Below are positions 10,730-20,323 of a stretch of DNA of 64,000 bases, piece after piece (the first letter of the stretch is position 1; every line of letters starts with the position of its first letter). Source of the DNA: an uncultured Burkholderiales bacterium (GTDB lineage: Bacteria; Pseudomonadota; Gammaproteobacteria; Burkholderiales; Burkholderiaceae_C); the NCBI GenBank assembly GCA_903886485.1, contig CAISMH010000019.1, positions 1 to 64,000 of the forward strand. The letters are read 5' to 3'. A program made the translations under genes and the position numbers. The notes under the pieces were generated by a model, which worked only from the letters and a program-made list of their open reading frames with translations, was not told the DNA's origin and searched no databases.

Positions 10730-11215
10730 ATGCCCTCTTTTGACACCGTCCTCGAACCCAATTTGGTCGAAGTGAAAAACGCTGTGGAAAACACGGCCAA
10801 AGAAATCGCCACCCGCTTTGACTTCAAAGGCACCTCTGCCGCCGTTGAACTTAAAGACAAAGAAATCACCCTGTTTGGCGATGCCGATTTTCAATTGGTG
10901 CAAGTCGAAGATGTGTTACGCAACAAGCTCGCCAAGCGTGAAGTGGATGTGCGTTTTCTGGACAAAGGCGACGTGCAAAAAGTCGGCGGTGACAAGGTCA
11001 AACAAGTCATCAAAATCCGCAACGGCATTGAAACTGAAGTCTCTAAAAAGATTCAGCGTTTGCTCAAGGACAGCAAGATCAAAGTGCAAGCCGCTATCCA
11101 AGGCGATGCGGTGCGTGTCAGTGGCACCAAGCGCGACGATTTGCAAGCGGCCATGGCCTTGATTCGCAAAGACATGACCGACTTGCCTTTGTCGTTCAAC
11201 AACTTCCGCGATTAA
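10730..11215 (+). CDS. yajQ: YajQ family nucleotide-binding protein
   Basis: A 161-aa protein of the YajQ/DUF520 family with two ferredoxin-like domains. Some members bind cyclic di-GMP (Xanthomonas XC_3703) or RNA/GTP. The start [11 protein letters not shown] at 10730 is the family start; a TTG at 10715 is rejected. Conserved RFDFKG and FNNFRD ends are present. Its TAA stop overlaps the stop of the convergent plsY within the palindrome TTAA. Confidence 0.9.
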   Translation: MPSFDTVLEPNLVEVKNAVENTAKEIATRFDFKGTSAAVELKDKEITLFGDADFQLVQVEDVLRNKLAKREVDVRFLDKGDVQKVGGDKVKQVIKIRNGIETEVSKKIQRLLKDSKIKVQAAIQGDAVRVSGTKRDDLQAAMALIRKDMTDLPLSFNNFRD

Positions 11216-11853
11216 CTGGCGTCTTGCTTCGACCCAATCTTCGACTCTTGCCCTGACACCAAACGCACGATGTTGTCTTTGTGACGCATCAGCAGCAAGG
11301 CACTCATTCCCGTCACGGCCAACAGTTCGGCCTCACTGGTCTGCCAAGCCAGTTTGTCGCCAAACACATAGTAGGCCGGTGCAAACACCGAGGCCGCCAA
11401 AGCCGCCAGCGAGGAATAGCGAAAGAAGAACGCCACGATCAACCAAGTGCCGATGGTGGCCACGCCCAGCAAGGGTTCGATGCCGAACAAAACACCAGCG
11501 GCAGTCGCCACACCTTTGCCACCTTTGAAGCTAAAGAACACCGGCCACAAATGACCGATGAAGGCAGAAATGGCCACCAAAGCCACGGCGCGGTCATCCA
11601 AGCCAAAGGCGGGGCCAAACAGCTTGACCAGCAACACGGGAAAGTAGCCTTTGAGGGCATCCAACAACAAGGTGGCAGCTGCCGCTTGCTTGTTGCCTGA
11701 GCGCAGCACATTGGTGGCTCCTGGGTTTTGACTGCCGTAGGTGCGTGGATCGTCCAAGCCCATGAGACGGCTCACGATGACCGCGAAAGACAAAGAGCCC
11801 ACCAAGTAAGCGGCCAAAGTGAGCACCACAACCACCGAAGAATCAGCAAACAT
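11212..11853 (-). CDS. plsY: Glycerol-3-phosphate acyltransferase PlsY
   Basis: Inner-membrane enzyme that acylates glycerol-3-phosphate with acyl-phosphate, the first step of phospholipid synthesis. The protein is 213 aa with about five membrane segments. Catalytic and binding loops [14 protein letters not shown] and [12 protein letters not shown] are present. The last codon region overlaps the yajQ stop. The partner plsX is not in the window. Confidence 0.95.
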   Translation of the reverse strand: MFADSSVVVVLTLAAYLVGSLSFAVIVSRLMGLDDPRTYGSQNPGATNVLRSGNKQAAAATLLLDALKGYFPVLLVKLFGPAFGLDDRAVALVAISAFIGHLWPVFFSFKGGKGVATAAGVLFGIEPLLGVATIGTWLIVAFFFRYSSLAALAASVFAPAYYVFGDKLAWQTSEAELLAVTGMSALLLMRHKDNIVRLVSGQESKIGSKQDAS

Positions 11854-11867
11854 TTATTTTTTCCTCT

Positions 11868-12935
11868 TTACTGCGCAGGATCGCGCATGTCCCAACGGAT
11901 GGCATCGATGGCAGCCAAAAGCTCTGGCTTCAAGGTGGTTCCCCACGCATCCAAATCAGCGTCCAATTGGGCCAACGAGGTCACGCCAATGATGGTGCTG
12001 GCCACTTGCCACTTGGTGTAACAAAACGCCAGCGCCATTTGCGTAGGGGTCATGCCGTGCTCTAGGGCAAGCGCGTTGTAGCGACGCGCTGCCACCAAGG
12101 CCTCGGGGCGTCCCCAGCGTTGCTTGCGCACGCTCTCGTACCCAGAAATGCGCGCACCTTGGGGTGCATCTGGGCCAGTGGTACCACTGGCGTCGTACTT
12201 GCCGGTCAGCAAGCCAAAGCCCAGCGGCGAATAGGCCAACAAAGACACATTCAAACGGTGACAGGTTTCATCCAAGCCGTTTTCGTAGCTGCGGTTGATC
12301 AAACAGTACGGGTTTTGCGTGGTGGCCACGCGTGGCAACCCATGTTGCTCGGCCAAGCGTACAAACTCATGCACACCATAGGGCGTTTCATTGGACAAAC
12401 CCACATGACGCACCTTGCCTGATTTGACCAGTTGCGCCAGCGCATCGAGTTGTTCATGGATCGTGGTTTGTGAGTTCTCTTTGCTGGGCTCGTAATACAC
12501 GCCACCAAAGGCGGGCACATGGCGCTCAGGCCAGTGGATTTGGTAGAGGTCAATCACATCGGTTTGCAAGCGGCGCAAGCTGCCTTCGCAGGAGGTGATG
12601 AAGTCTTTGGCAGTCAAGCCCATGTGGTCACGAACCCAAGGCATGCCGCGTGAGGGGCCTGCGACTTTGGTCGCCAACACCAGCTTTTGACGTGCGCCTG
12701 GGTGCTTGGCAAACCAGTTGCCAATGATGGTCTCGGTGTGACCGCACGTCTCGGCCTTGGGCGGTACCGAATACATCTCAGCCGTGTCGATGAAGTTCAC
12801 ACCACGCGCCAACGAGTGGTCGAGGATGGCGTGTGAGTCGGCTTCGTTGACTTGCTCACCAAAGGTCATGGTGCCTAGGCAAATGGGGGTGACGTGCAAA
12901 TCGCTGGTACCCAGCTGAACAAAGGGAAATGTCAT
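11868..12935 (-). CDS. Aldo/keto reductase (Tas-like)
   Basis: NADPH-dependent oxidoreductase with a TIM-barrel fold. The start chosen is the ATG at 12935 (355 aa, MTFPFVQLGTS); a longer reading from 13037 adds 34 atypical residues. The catalytic Asp-Tyr pair is in FIDTAEMYSVPP and the Lys in LATKVAG; the His is in IHWPERH. The insertion PPKAETCGHTE and length match the Tas/YghZ-like group. Substrate unknown. It lies 58 nt downstream of the acyl-CoA synthetase on the same strand. Confidence 0.87.
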   Translation of the reverse strand: MTFPFVQLGTSDLHVTPICLGTMTFGEQVNEADSHAILDHSLARGVNFIDTAEMYSVPPKAETCGHTETIIGNWFAKHPGARQKLVLATKVAGPSRGMPWVRDHMGLTAKDFITSCEGSLRRLQTDVIDLYQIHWPERHVPAFGGVYYEPSKENSQTTIHEQLDALAQLVKSGKVRHVGLSNETPYGVHEFVRLAEQHGLPRVATTQNPYCLINRSYENGLDETCHRLNVSLLAYSPLGFGLLTGKYDASGTTGPDAPQGARISGYESVRKQRWGRPEALVAARRYNALALEHGMTPTQMALAFCYTKWQVASTIIGVTSLAQLDADLDAWGTTLKPELLAAIDAIRWDMRDPAQ

Positions 12936-12993
12936 GTGTCTACTCACGTATGGAAGCTGATAAAACCCGCCAAGTCTAAAGCCTCGCAGACCT

Positions 12994-14853
12994 TCATTTG
13001 ACTTTTGCACGCGCCTCTTCTTGCAAGCGCAGGACACGCCGCTGCACCTTGCCTGTGGTGGTCATGGGCAATTCGGGCGTGAATTCAATTTCTTTGGGGT
13101 ATTCGTAGGGAGCCAACTTGCCGCGCACATGCGCTTGCAACTCGGCCACCAAGGCAACGCTGGCTTCAAACCCTGGGGCCAACACCACATAGGCCTTGAC
13201 CAACGCGCCGCGTTCGGCATCCTGTTTGGGCACCACGGCCGCATTGGCCACCGCTGGGTGTTTGACCAAGCAGTTTTCAATTTCACTGGGGCCAATGCGG
13301 TAGCCCGCCGCTTTGAACACATCGTCGGCACGGCCTTGGTACCAAAGGTAGCCGTCTGCATCGCGCACGGCCATATCCCCAGTGCGGCACCAGTCACCCG
13401 TGAATTTGCCTTGGGTGGAGCTGTCGTTTTTCCAGTAGCCCAAAAAGAAAATTGGGTCGGGCTGACCGTGCTGATTGAAGCGATTGAGCGCCACATCGCC
13501 CGGCACGCCCACGGGGCACTCGTGGCCGTCTTCGTCAATCACCGCCACACGGTGGCCGGGATAGCCCTTGCCCATGCTGCCGGGTTTGGCAGGCCAACCA
13601 ACATTCAAACGGTGCGCTGCTAACCCAGCGCCGGTGTGCCCCACGGTCGTCGACGCTCCTTCAGGGGCCCATTCCATCGCACAGTTGCCGACGATGTAGT
13701 TGATCTCGGTTTGACCAAACATCTCATTGGCGGTGACGCCCAGTTGCTCTTGGCAGTAACCAAAGACCGTATCGCCCAAAGCCTCGCCCGCGCTCATGAT
13801 GGCTTGCAGCTTGAGTTTGAATTGGCGGCGAGCTTGGGGGTAGGCCTTCATCATGGCTTTCAAGGCCGTGGGGAACAAAAAGGTGTGCGTCACCCCGTGC
13901 TGCTGCATCAGCGTGAAGGCCAATTCAGGACTGAAACGCCCATTCCACGCCACGATGGGGCGACCAAAGTACAGCGTGGGCAACAAGGCGTCCATCAAGC
14001 CGCCTGTCCATGCCCAGTCGGCGGGCGACCAAAACACGGCTGAACTGCCTGTGGGTAGGTCCTTGGCGTGCTTCGCCGAAGTCTGCGTCGTTGCAAACCC
14101 AAACCAGTTTTGGCTGCACACAAAGCCGGTCAAGTTCCCGATCAGGGCACGGTGAGGAATCAATGCGCCCTTGGGTGGCCCCGTGGTGCCACTGGTGTAG
14201 ATCAGCACGGCGCCTTCCTCGGCCTTGGTTTGCACTGCGGTGAAATGGCGTTGCTGCGCAGCCATCGCATTGGCGTAGTCCACATCCACATGCAGCATGT
14301 CGGTGGCGTCGTTCAGGTCAATCCCGATCACTTCACGCAACGCGGGGCACTGGGCGCGCACGGCCAACACATGGCGGACCGAGGACGCATCCACGATCGC
14401 CACCACGGCCTCGCTGTCTTGCAAGCGGTATTCCAAGGCCTCTGGCCCAAACAGCTGTGACAGCGGCATGGCCACTGCCCCCATTTGCATCACAGCGATA
14501 TAGGCCACCGCTGTTTCAAAGCGTTGCGGCAACACAATGGCCACGCGGTCGCCGCGCTTCACACCCAAGTCGGTCAGCACATGGCTCAGTGCATCGGCCG
14601 ATTGTTGCAACTGCGCGTAGCTCAGGCTTCGGGGCGGCGTGGACTGACCCTGTGCATCGGCTGCTTGGTGTTCGAGGATGGCCAAACGCTCGTGCGACTT
14701 GGCTTGCATGGCCCAACGGCGGCTGCACACCTCGGCCATGTTGAAGTACTCGGGCACGGCCCAACCAAAGTCGTGCTGCATGGCGTGATAAAAATCACGC
14801 GACTCAGAGTGGCGCGGTGAATGAGATGTGCGATGCGGAAAAGCTTGGGCCAT
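12994..14853 (-). CDS. AMP-forming acyl-CoA synthetase
   Basis: Adenylate-forming enzyme that activates a carboxylic acid to its CoA thioester. The protein is 619 aa. The P-loop-like AMP motif IYTSGTTGPPKG is near residue 219, YLWYQGRADDVFKAAGYRIGP carries the hinge, and the catalytic Lys is in TTTGKVQRR near the C-terminus. The ANL-superfamily subtype resembles acetyl/propionyl- or medium-chain synthetases; the substrate cannot be fixed. AAGGA eight bases before the ATG supports the start at 14853. Its start codon overlaps possible starts of the divergent hydrolase at 14852-14879. Confidence 0.85.
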   Translation of the reverse strand: MAQAFPHRTSHSPRHSESRDFYHAMQHDFGWAVPEYFNMAEVCSRRWAMQAKSHERLAILEHQAADAQGQSTPPRSLSYAQLQQSADALSHVLTDLGVKRGDRVAIVLPQRFETAVAYIAVMQMGAVAMPLSQLFGPEALEYRLQDSEAVVAIVDASSVRHVLAVRAQCPALREVIGIDLNDATDMLHVDVDYANAMAAQQRHFTAVQTKAEEGAVLIYTSGTTGPPKGALIPHRALIGNLTGFVCSQNWFGFATTQTSAKHAKDLPTGSSAVFWSPADWAWTGGLMDALLPTLYFGRPIVAWNGRFSPELAFTLMQQHGVTHTFLFPTALKAMMKAYPQARRQFKLKLQAIMSAGEALGDTVFGYCQEQLGVTANEMFGQTEINYIVGNCAMEWAPEGASTTVGHTGAGLAAHRLNVGWPAKPGSMGKGYPGHRVAVIDEDGHECPVGVPGDVALNRFNQHGQPDPIFFLGYWKNDSSTQGKFTGDWCRTGDMAVRDADGYLWYQGRADDVFKAAGYRIGPSEIENCLVKHPAVANAAVVPKQDAERGALVKAYVVLAPGFEASVALVAELQAHVRGKLAPYEYPKEIEFTPELPMTTTGKVQRRVLRLQEEARAKVK

Positions 14854-14878
14854 GTCTCGTGTCCTTATGATTCGTTCA

Positions 14879-15784
14879 ATGTACTCAATCCAAAAGCTTT
14901 CACGCAGCGAATTTATCCCTATCCGTCACTTGCGTTACCACGTGCGGCAATGGGGCACGCCCTCACCCGACAAAACGCCACTGGTCATGGTGCACGGCTG
15001 GATGGATGTGGCGGCCTCGTTCCAGTTCGTGGTCGATGCACTGCACAACGACCACTGGGTGATCGCCCCTGATTGGCGTGGCTTTGGGCTGACAGAGGCC
15101 CCTCACACCGACAACTTTTGGTTCCCAGACTATCTGGCCGACTTAGACCAACTGCTGGACCACTTCGTGGGCGCGCGTCCCATCCACCTGCTGGGCCACA
15201 GCATGGGCGGCCATGTGGCGACGATGTATGCAGGTATCCGACCTGCGCGTGTGAAAAAACTCATCAACCTCGAAGGCTTTGGCATGCCCGCCACAAGACC
15301 CACCCAAGCCCCCACACGCTTGGCCAAATGGATGGACGAACTCAAAGCACAGACTCGCGGTGAGATCGCGCTCAAGCCCTACCCCAGCTTAGAAGCAGTC
15401 GCACAACGCCTCATCAAAACCAACCCGCGCTTGGGTTCAGACAAAGCCCATTGGCTGGCCCAACATTGGGCGCAGGTCAATGACCAAGGCGAGTGGCGTA
15501 TCTTGGGCCATGCGGCGCACAAAGTGGTCAATGCGCAATTGTTCAAAACCGATGAAACACAAGCCATTTACGAACGCATCACCGCCCCCACGCTCTGCGT
15601 GGTGGCCAGCAGCGACAGCATGAGCCAGTGGTGGAAAGACACTTACACCCTGACTGAGTTCATGCAACGCATCGCCGCAGTGCCCCACATCACCCACGCC
15701 GTCATCGACGATGCAGGCCACATGCTGCACCACGATCAGCCAGAAATATTGGCACGATGGGTGGAGGATTTTCTAGCGGCCTGA
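14879..15784 (+). CDS. Alpha/beta hydrolase
   Basis: Cytoplasmic alpha/beta-fold hydrolase, about 301 aa. The oxyanion loop VMVHGWMD, the nucleophile elbow LLGHSMGGH (Ser) and the His in DDAGHMLHHDQPE form a complete catalytic triad set. The start is unsure: in-frame ATGs lie at 14852, 14867 and 14879, and the first exactly overlaps the ATG of the divergent acyl-CoA synthetase. The 14879 start leaves a 25-nt gap and is preferred for that reason only. Substrate unknown; epoxide hydrolase, esterase or C-C hydrolase are all possible. Confidence 0.8.
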   Translation: MYSIQKLSRSEFIPIRHLRYHVRQWGTPSPDKTPLVMVHGWMDVAASFQFVVDALHNDHWVIAPDWRGFGLTEAPHTDNFWFPDYLADLDQLLDHFVGARPIHLLGHSMGGHVATMYAGIRPARVKKLINLEGFGMPATRPTQAPTRLAKWMDELKAQTRGEIALKPYPSLEAVAQRLIKTNPRLGSDKAHWLAQHWAQVNDQGEWRILGHAAHKVVNAQLFKTDETQAIYERITAPTLCVVASSDSMSQWWKDTYTLTEFMQRIAAVPHITHAVIDDAGHMLHHDQPEILARWVEDFLAA

Positions 15785-15835
15785 GCTTTGACGAAAGCAG
15801 ATAAGATTCCATTTTTAGCAATTTAAATTCAATCG

Positions 15836-16387
15836 ATGCTTTCCCAACACACATTGCGTTCGTTGCTACTGCCTGTTTTGTTCGCTGGCATTGGGGCCGT
15901 CACATCGGCGCAAGCCGCCGACAACAACCTCTACGACTGGCAACCTTGCCCCGATAGCTTGGCGGTTGAAGGGGGAGCACAACCCACCAAAAAGTGGGAT
16001 CTGACCCTCTCCCCCTACACCCACCACTGGAGTTACAGCCCGGAGCACAAGCAAGTCATGCTGGGCGCCTTAGACAGCCATGTCAGCGGCGGTCGTTTCT
16101 GCGGCATGGCCTTGTTCACCAACTCCTTCGGCCAGGGCTCGACCTACGTCTATGTCGGCCAGCAGTGGGATGGCATTTGGGGCAACCCCCAGCTGTTCAC
16201 CAAAGTGTCTGCGGGGCTTTTGTATGGCTATCGTGGCGCCTACAAAGACAAAATTCCATTCAACCAAGCAGGCATTGCCCCTGCCATCATTCCATCGCTG
16301 GGCTACGCCATCACCCCCAAAGACTCGGCTCAAGTCTTTTTGCTGGGGAATGCGGGTCTTTTGTTCGCTTACGCACGCAGCTTCTGA
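15836..16387 (+). CDS. Secreted PagP-like outer-membrane beta-barrel protein
   Basis: A 183-aa exported protein with a signal peptide cleaved after TSAQA at about residue 27. The mature part alternates polar and hydrophobic residues and ends in an aromatic YARSF, as outer-membrane barrels do. Layout resembles PagP, the lipid A palmitoyltransferase: an early His-rich YTHHWSY segment, a central GQQWDG segment, a glycine-rich LLYGYRGAY, and an AIIPSLGYA stretch. This is a resemblance by eye, not an alignment. Some Burkholderiales PagP-like proteins are annotated as antimicrobial-peptide resistance factors. It sits alone between the hydrolase and prfB. Confidence 0.5.
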   Translation: MLSQHTLRSLLLPVLFAGIGAVTSAQAADNNLYDWQPCPDSLAVEGGAQPTKKWDLTLSPYTHHWSYSPEHKQVMLGALDSHVSGGRFCGMALFTNSFGQGSTYVYVGQQWDGIWGNPQLFTKVSAGLLYGYRGAYKDKIPFNQAGIAPAIIPSLGYAITPKDSAQVFLLGNAGLLFAYARSF

Positions 16388-16447
16388 GGCTTGGTCTGAA
16401 CGTGAGAAAATCTGCGGTTTTCTCAGACACCTAAAGAAGACCGCATC

Positions 16448-17552
16448 ATGGAAGCAGAACGCATCAACCTCATTGGATCTACCCTCGCCGACCTGAGCGT
16501 GCGCACGGTAGATCTCCGGAGGTATCTTTGACTACGATGCCAAAGCCGAACGCCTGCGCACCGTCAACGCCTCGCTAGAAGATCCCACCATCTGGAACGA
16601 CCCCAAAAAAGCGCAAGAGCTGGGTCGTGAAAAGAAAGCCCTCGACGGTGTAGTCGTCACCCTCACCCGCCTCACACAAGAGCTCGCCGACAACACCGAG
16701 TTGTTTGAGATGAGCAAGGCCGAAGCCGACGAAGACGGCCTACTCACCATCGAAACCGACACCCAAGGCTTGGTCAAAACCATTGAAGAGCTTGAATTCC
16801 GCCGCATGTTCAGCAACGAAGCGGATCCGCTGAATTGCTTCTTGGACATCCAAGCCGGTGCCGGTGGCACCGAAGCCTGCGATTGGGCCAGCATGTTGCT
16901 GCGCCAGTACCTCAAATACGCCGAGCGCAAAGGCTTCAAAACCACGGTAGAGGACGAATCTGCCGGTGATGTGGCGGGTATCAAAGGCGCCACCATCAAA
17001 ATTGAAGGCGAATACGCTTTTGGTTTGCTGCGTACCGAAACCGGTGTGCACCGCTTGGTGCGCAAATCGCCCTTCGACAGCTCGGGCGGACGCCACACCT
17101 CGTTTGCGTCGGTGTTTGTGTACCCTGAAATTGACGACTCGATTGAGATCGACATCAACCCCGCCGACGTGCGCACCGACACCTACCGCGCCTCGGGCGC
17201 GGGCGGTCAGCACATCAACAAAACCGACTCGGCCGTGCGTTTGACCCACATCCCTACAGGCATCGTGGTGCAGTGCCAAGACGGACGCAGCCAACACAGC
17301 AACCGTGACGTGGCTTGGAAACGCCTGCGCTCGCGCTTGTATGACTTTGAGATGCGCAAGCGCCAAGAAGAGCAACAAAAACTCGAAGACACCAAGACCG
17401 ATGTGGGCTGGGGTCACCAAATTCGCAGCTATGTGTTGGACAACAGCCGCATCAAAGACTTGCGCACCAACGTCGAAATTTCAGCCACACAAAAAGTCTT
17501 GGATGGCGACCTCGATGCCTTCATCGAAGCGTCCCTCAAGCAAGGAATTTAA
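16448..17552 (+). CDS. prfB: Peptide chain release factor 2 (programmed +1 frameshift)
   Basis: Recognises UGA and UAA stop codons and triggers peptide release. The gene is read in two frames: 27 codons from the ATG at 16448 to an in-frame TGA at 16529, then a +1 shift to the frame that runs to 17552, giving 367 aa. The stop-codon-reading tripeptide SPF is in [10 protein letters not shown] and the GGQ catalytic loop in [13 protein letters not shown] tool that ignores frameshifting would call only the second part. Downstream of it is pepN, not lysS as in E. coli. Confidence 0.96.
16517..16532 (+). promoter_or_regulatory. RF2 autoregulatory +1 frameshift signal
   Basis: The sequence CGGAGG TAT CTT TGA C matches the E. 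coli prfB site almost exactly. An internal Shine-Dalgarno (GGAGG, 16518-16522) lies three bases before the slippery CTT. The in-frame TGA at 16529-16531 is followed by C, a weak termination context. Low RF2 lets the ribosome slip +1 and finish the protein. Confidence 0.96.
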
Positions 17553-17560
17553 GGTTATTT

Positions 17561-20314
17561 ATGCACCGTGAAGGCACAGCCCCCTTGATTCAACGCGCCG
17601 ACTACACAGCGCCCGCGTTTTGGATTGACACCGTCGAGCTGACGTTTGACTTGGATCCCGCCAAGACGCGCGTGCTCAACCAAATGACCGTGCGCCGCAA
17701 CCCTGACGTGGCGGCCCAGCCGCTGCGTTTGGATGGCGACGAACTCAACTTGGCACGCGTCTTGGTCAACGGCCAAGGCACCTCGTTCAAGATGGACGGC
17801 AGCCAGTTGATGCTAGAAAACCTGCCTGAAGGCCACGCGCCTTTCACGCTGGAAATCTTCACCACCTGCAACCCCGCGAAGAACACCAAGCTCATGGGCT
17901 TGTATGTCAGCAACGATTCGTTCTTCACCCAGTGTGAAGCCGAGGGCTTTCGACGCATCACCTATTTCTTGGACCGCCCTGATGTGATGTCAATCTACAG
18001 CGTCACGCTGCGCGCCGACAAAAAGGCCTTTCCTGTTTTGCTGAGCAACGGCAACTTGGTGGAAGAAGGCGACCTTGAAGAAGGCCGTCACTTTGCCAAG
18101 TGGGTAGACCCCCATAAAAAACCTTGCTACTTGTTTGCCTTGGTCGCAGGCCAATTTGTGTGCCGTGAACAGCGCGTCACAGCGCCATCGGGCAAATCGC
18201 ATCTGCTGCAAGTGTTTGTGCGCTCGGGCGATTTGGACAAAACCGAACACGCCATGAAATCACTCATGGCCAGCATCAAGTGGGACGAACAGCGCTTTGG
18301 TTTGAGCCTTGATTTGGAACGCTTCATGATCGTCGCCACCAGCGACTTCAACATGGGCGCCATGGAAAACAAGGGCCTCAACATCTTCAACACCAAGTTT
18401 GTGTTGGCCAACTCCGCCACCGCCACCGATGTGGACTACTCCAACATTGAAAGCGTGGTCGGCCATGAATACTTCCACAACTGGACCGGCAACCGCGTGA
18501 CCTGCCGCGACTGGTTCCAGCTCTCACTCAAAGAAGGTCTCACGGTTTTCCGCGACCAAGAGTTCAGTCAAGACTTGGCGGCTCAAGCCTTGAAAAACAA
18601 CGCACAGGGCCACGCGCACAGCGAAGCGGCCGCGGCCTCGGCGCAAGCGGTCAAACGCATCGAAGATGTGCGCTTGTTGCGCACCGCGCAGTTCCCAGAA
18701 GATGCAGGCCCGATGGCCCACCCCGTGCGTCCTGACAGCTATGTCGAGATCAACAACTTCTACACCGTCACGATTTACGAAAAAGGTGCCGAAGTCGTGC
18801 GCATGATGCGAACCTTGGCGGCAACGCCAGCTTCCAATATTTCGCCGCGTGAAGGCTTTGCCAAAGGCATGTCGCTCTACTTCGAACGCCACGATGGACA
18901 AGCTGTCACTTGCGACGACTTCGCCCAAGCGATTGCCGATGCCAACCCAGACTCGGCCTTGGCCGCACACTTGGCACAGTTCAAACGTTGGTACGCGCAA
19001 GCTGGCACACCCCGTGTGCAAGCGGCTGGCCGCTACAACGCCGACACGCGTACCTACACACTCACACTCAGCCAAAGCTGCCCACCCAGCCCCGGCCAAG
19101 ACCACAAAGAACCCTTTGTCATTCCCGTGCAAATGGGTCTGTTGGGCGCCGATGGCCGTGAAGTCTTGCCCACACAACTCTTGGTCCTCACCGAAGCCAC
19201 TCAAAGCTTCGAGTTCAAAGACTTGGCACTGCAAGCGGGTGAAGAACCCGTGCCCTCGCTCTTGCGCGGTTTCAGCGCCCCCGTGGTGTTGCAGTCGGAT
19301 CTCACCTCCGCGCAACTCCTCACCCTCTTGGCCCACGACACCGACCCCTTCAACCAATGGGAAGCGGCCCAGCACCTGTGCCTCACTGCGGCTCTCACCG
19401 CCGTCGCTGCCGACGCGGCACCAACACAAGTCTTGGATGCAGCCTTGCTGCAAGCGCTTCGCACTGTGCTGCGTCACCCAGCACTCGACGCGGCATTCAA
19501 AGAGCTGGTGCTCACCTTGCCCGCCGAAACCTACATGGCTGAACAGCTCGACGTGGTGGATCCCCAACGCGTCCACGCGGTGCGCGAAACCATGCGTGCG
19601 CAACTCGCGCATGAACTGCACGACGATTGGGTTTGGGCTTTTGAAACCCACCGCGACAACGGTAGCTTCACACCCGACCCCGTCTCCAGCGGTCGCCGCG
19701 CTTTGAGCGGCATGGCCCTCAGCATGCTTTGTTTGGACGCTCGCCGCAGTGGTGATACGGCGTGGCTTAATCGCGCCCACCAGTGCTTCAAAGAAGCGCA
19801 CAACATGACCGACCGCTTCAATGCCCTGAGCGCACTGGTTCAAGCTGGATCAGTCGGCGCCGACCACACCTTGGCGAGTGAGGCGCTGCAGCACTTCTAC
19901 AACTTGTTCTCGCGCGAACCTTTGGTGATGGACAAATGGTTTGCGCTGCAAGCCGGCAGCACCGACCGCGGCGGCAATGTGCTGCCTTTGGTGCGTCACC
20001 TCATGCTGCACCCCGATTTCCACATCAAAAACCCCAACCGCGCACGCAGCCTGATCTTCAGTTTCTGTAGCGCCAACCCCGGCGCATTCCACCGCAGTGA
20101 TGCGGCGGGCTATGTGTTTTGGAGTGAACGCGTGTTGGAGCTCGACGCCATCAACCCCCAAGTCGCCGCCCGTTTGGCGCGCGCCTTGGACCGTTGGTCC
20201 AAACTCGCCGAGCCATACCGCACGGCGGCGCACGAAGCCATCAAACGCGTCGCCGCCAAAGCCGATTTAAGCAACGATGTGCGCGAGGTGGTCTCGCGCG
20301 CGCTCTCCAACTAA
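17561..20314 (+). CDS. pepN: Aminopeptidase N (M1 family)
   Basis: Zinc metallopeptidase that removes N-terminal residues from peptides. The protein is 917 aa. The exopeptidase motif GAMEN is at about residue 265 and the zinc motif HEYFHNWTGNR at about 302, with the third ligand Glu in SLKEGLTVFRDQEF. Domain order is the M1 beta domain, thermolysin-like domain, beta sandwich and the alpha-helical C-terminal domain. An AAGG ribosome site precedes the ATG. It starts 8 nt after prfB and ends 9 nt before fbp, so the three may be cotranscribed. Confidence 0.96.
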   Translation: MHREGTAPLIQRADYTAPAFWIDTVELTFDLDPAKTRVLNQMTVRRNPDVAAQPLRLDGDELNLARVLVNGQGTSFKMDGSQLMLENLPEGHAPFTLEIFTTCNPAKNTKLMGLYVSNDSFFTQCEAEGFRRITYFLDRPDVMSIYSVTLRADKKAFPVLLSNGNLVEEGDLEEGRHFAKWVDPHKKPCYLFALVAGQFVCREQRVTAPSGKSHLLQVFVRSGDLDKTEHAMKSLMASIKWDEQRFGLSLDLERFMIVATSDFNMGAMENKGLNIFNTKFVLANSATATDVDYSNIESVVGHEYFHNWTGNRVTCRDWFQLSLKEGLTVFRDQEFSQDLAAQALKNNAQGHAHSEAAAASAQAVKRIEDVRLLRTAQFPEDAGPMAHPVRPDSYVEINNFYTVTIYEKGAEVVRMMRTLAATPASNISPREGFAKGMSLYFERHDGQAVTCDDFAQAIADANPDSALAAHLAQFKRWYAQAGTPRVQAAGRYNADTRTYTLTLSQSCPPSPGQDHKEPFVIPVQMGLLGADGREVLPTQLLVLTEATQSFEFKDLALQAGEEPVPSLLRGFSAPVVLQSDLTSAQLLTLLAHDTDPFNQWEAAQHLCLTAALTAVAADAAPTQVLDAALLQALRTVLRHPALDAAFKELVLTLPAETYMAEQLDVVDPQRVHAVRETMRAQLAHELHDDWVWAFETHRDNGSFTPDPVSSGRRALSGMALSMLCLDARRSGDTAWLNRAHQCFKEAHNMTDRFNALSALVQAGSVGADHTLASEALQHFYNLFSREPLVMDKWFALQAGSTDRGGNVLPLVRHLMLHPDFHIKNPNRARSLIFSFCSANPGAFHRSDAAGYVFWSERVLELDAINPQVAARLARALDRWSKLAEPYRTAAHEAIKRVAAKADLSNDVREVVSRALSN

Positions 20315-20323
20315 GGACGGTCC

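Noticed and set aside
18524-19843. Minus-strand open frame of 439 codons opposite pepN
   Set aside because: It mirrors the codon bias of pepN; composition (Gly, Val, His, Phe) is that of a shadow frame and no motif is present.
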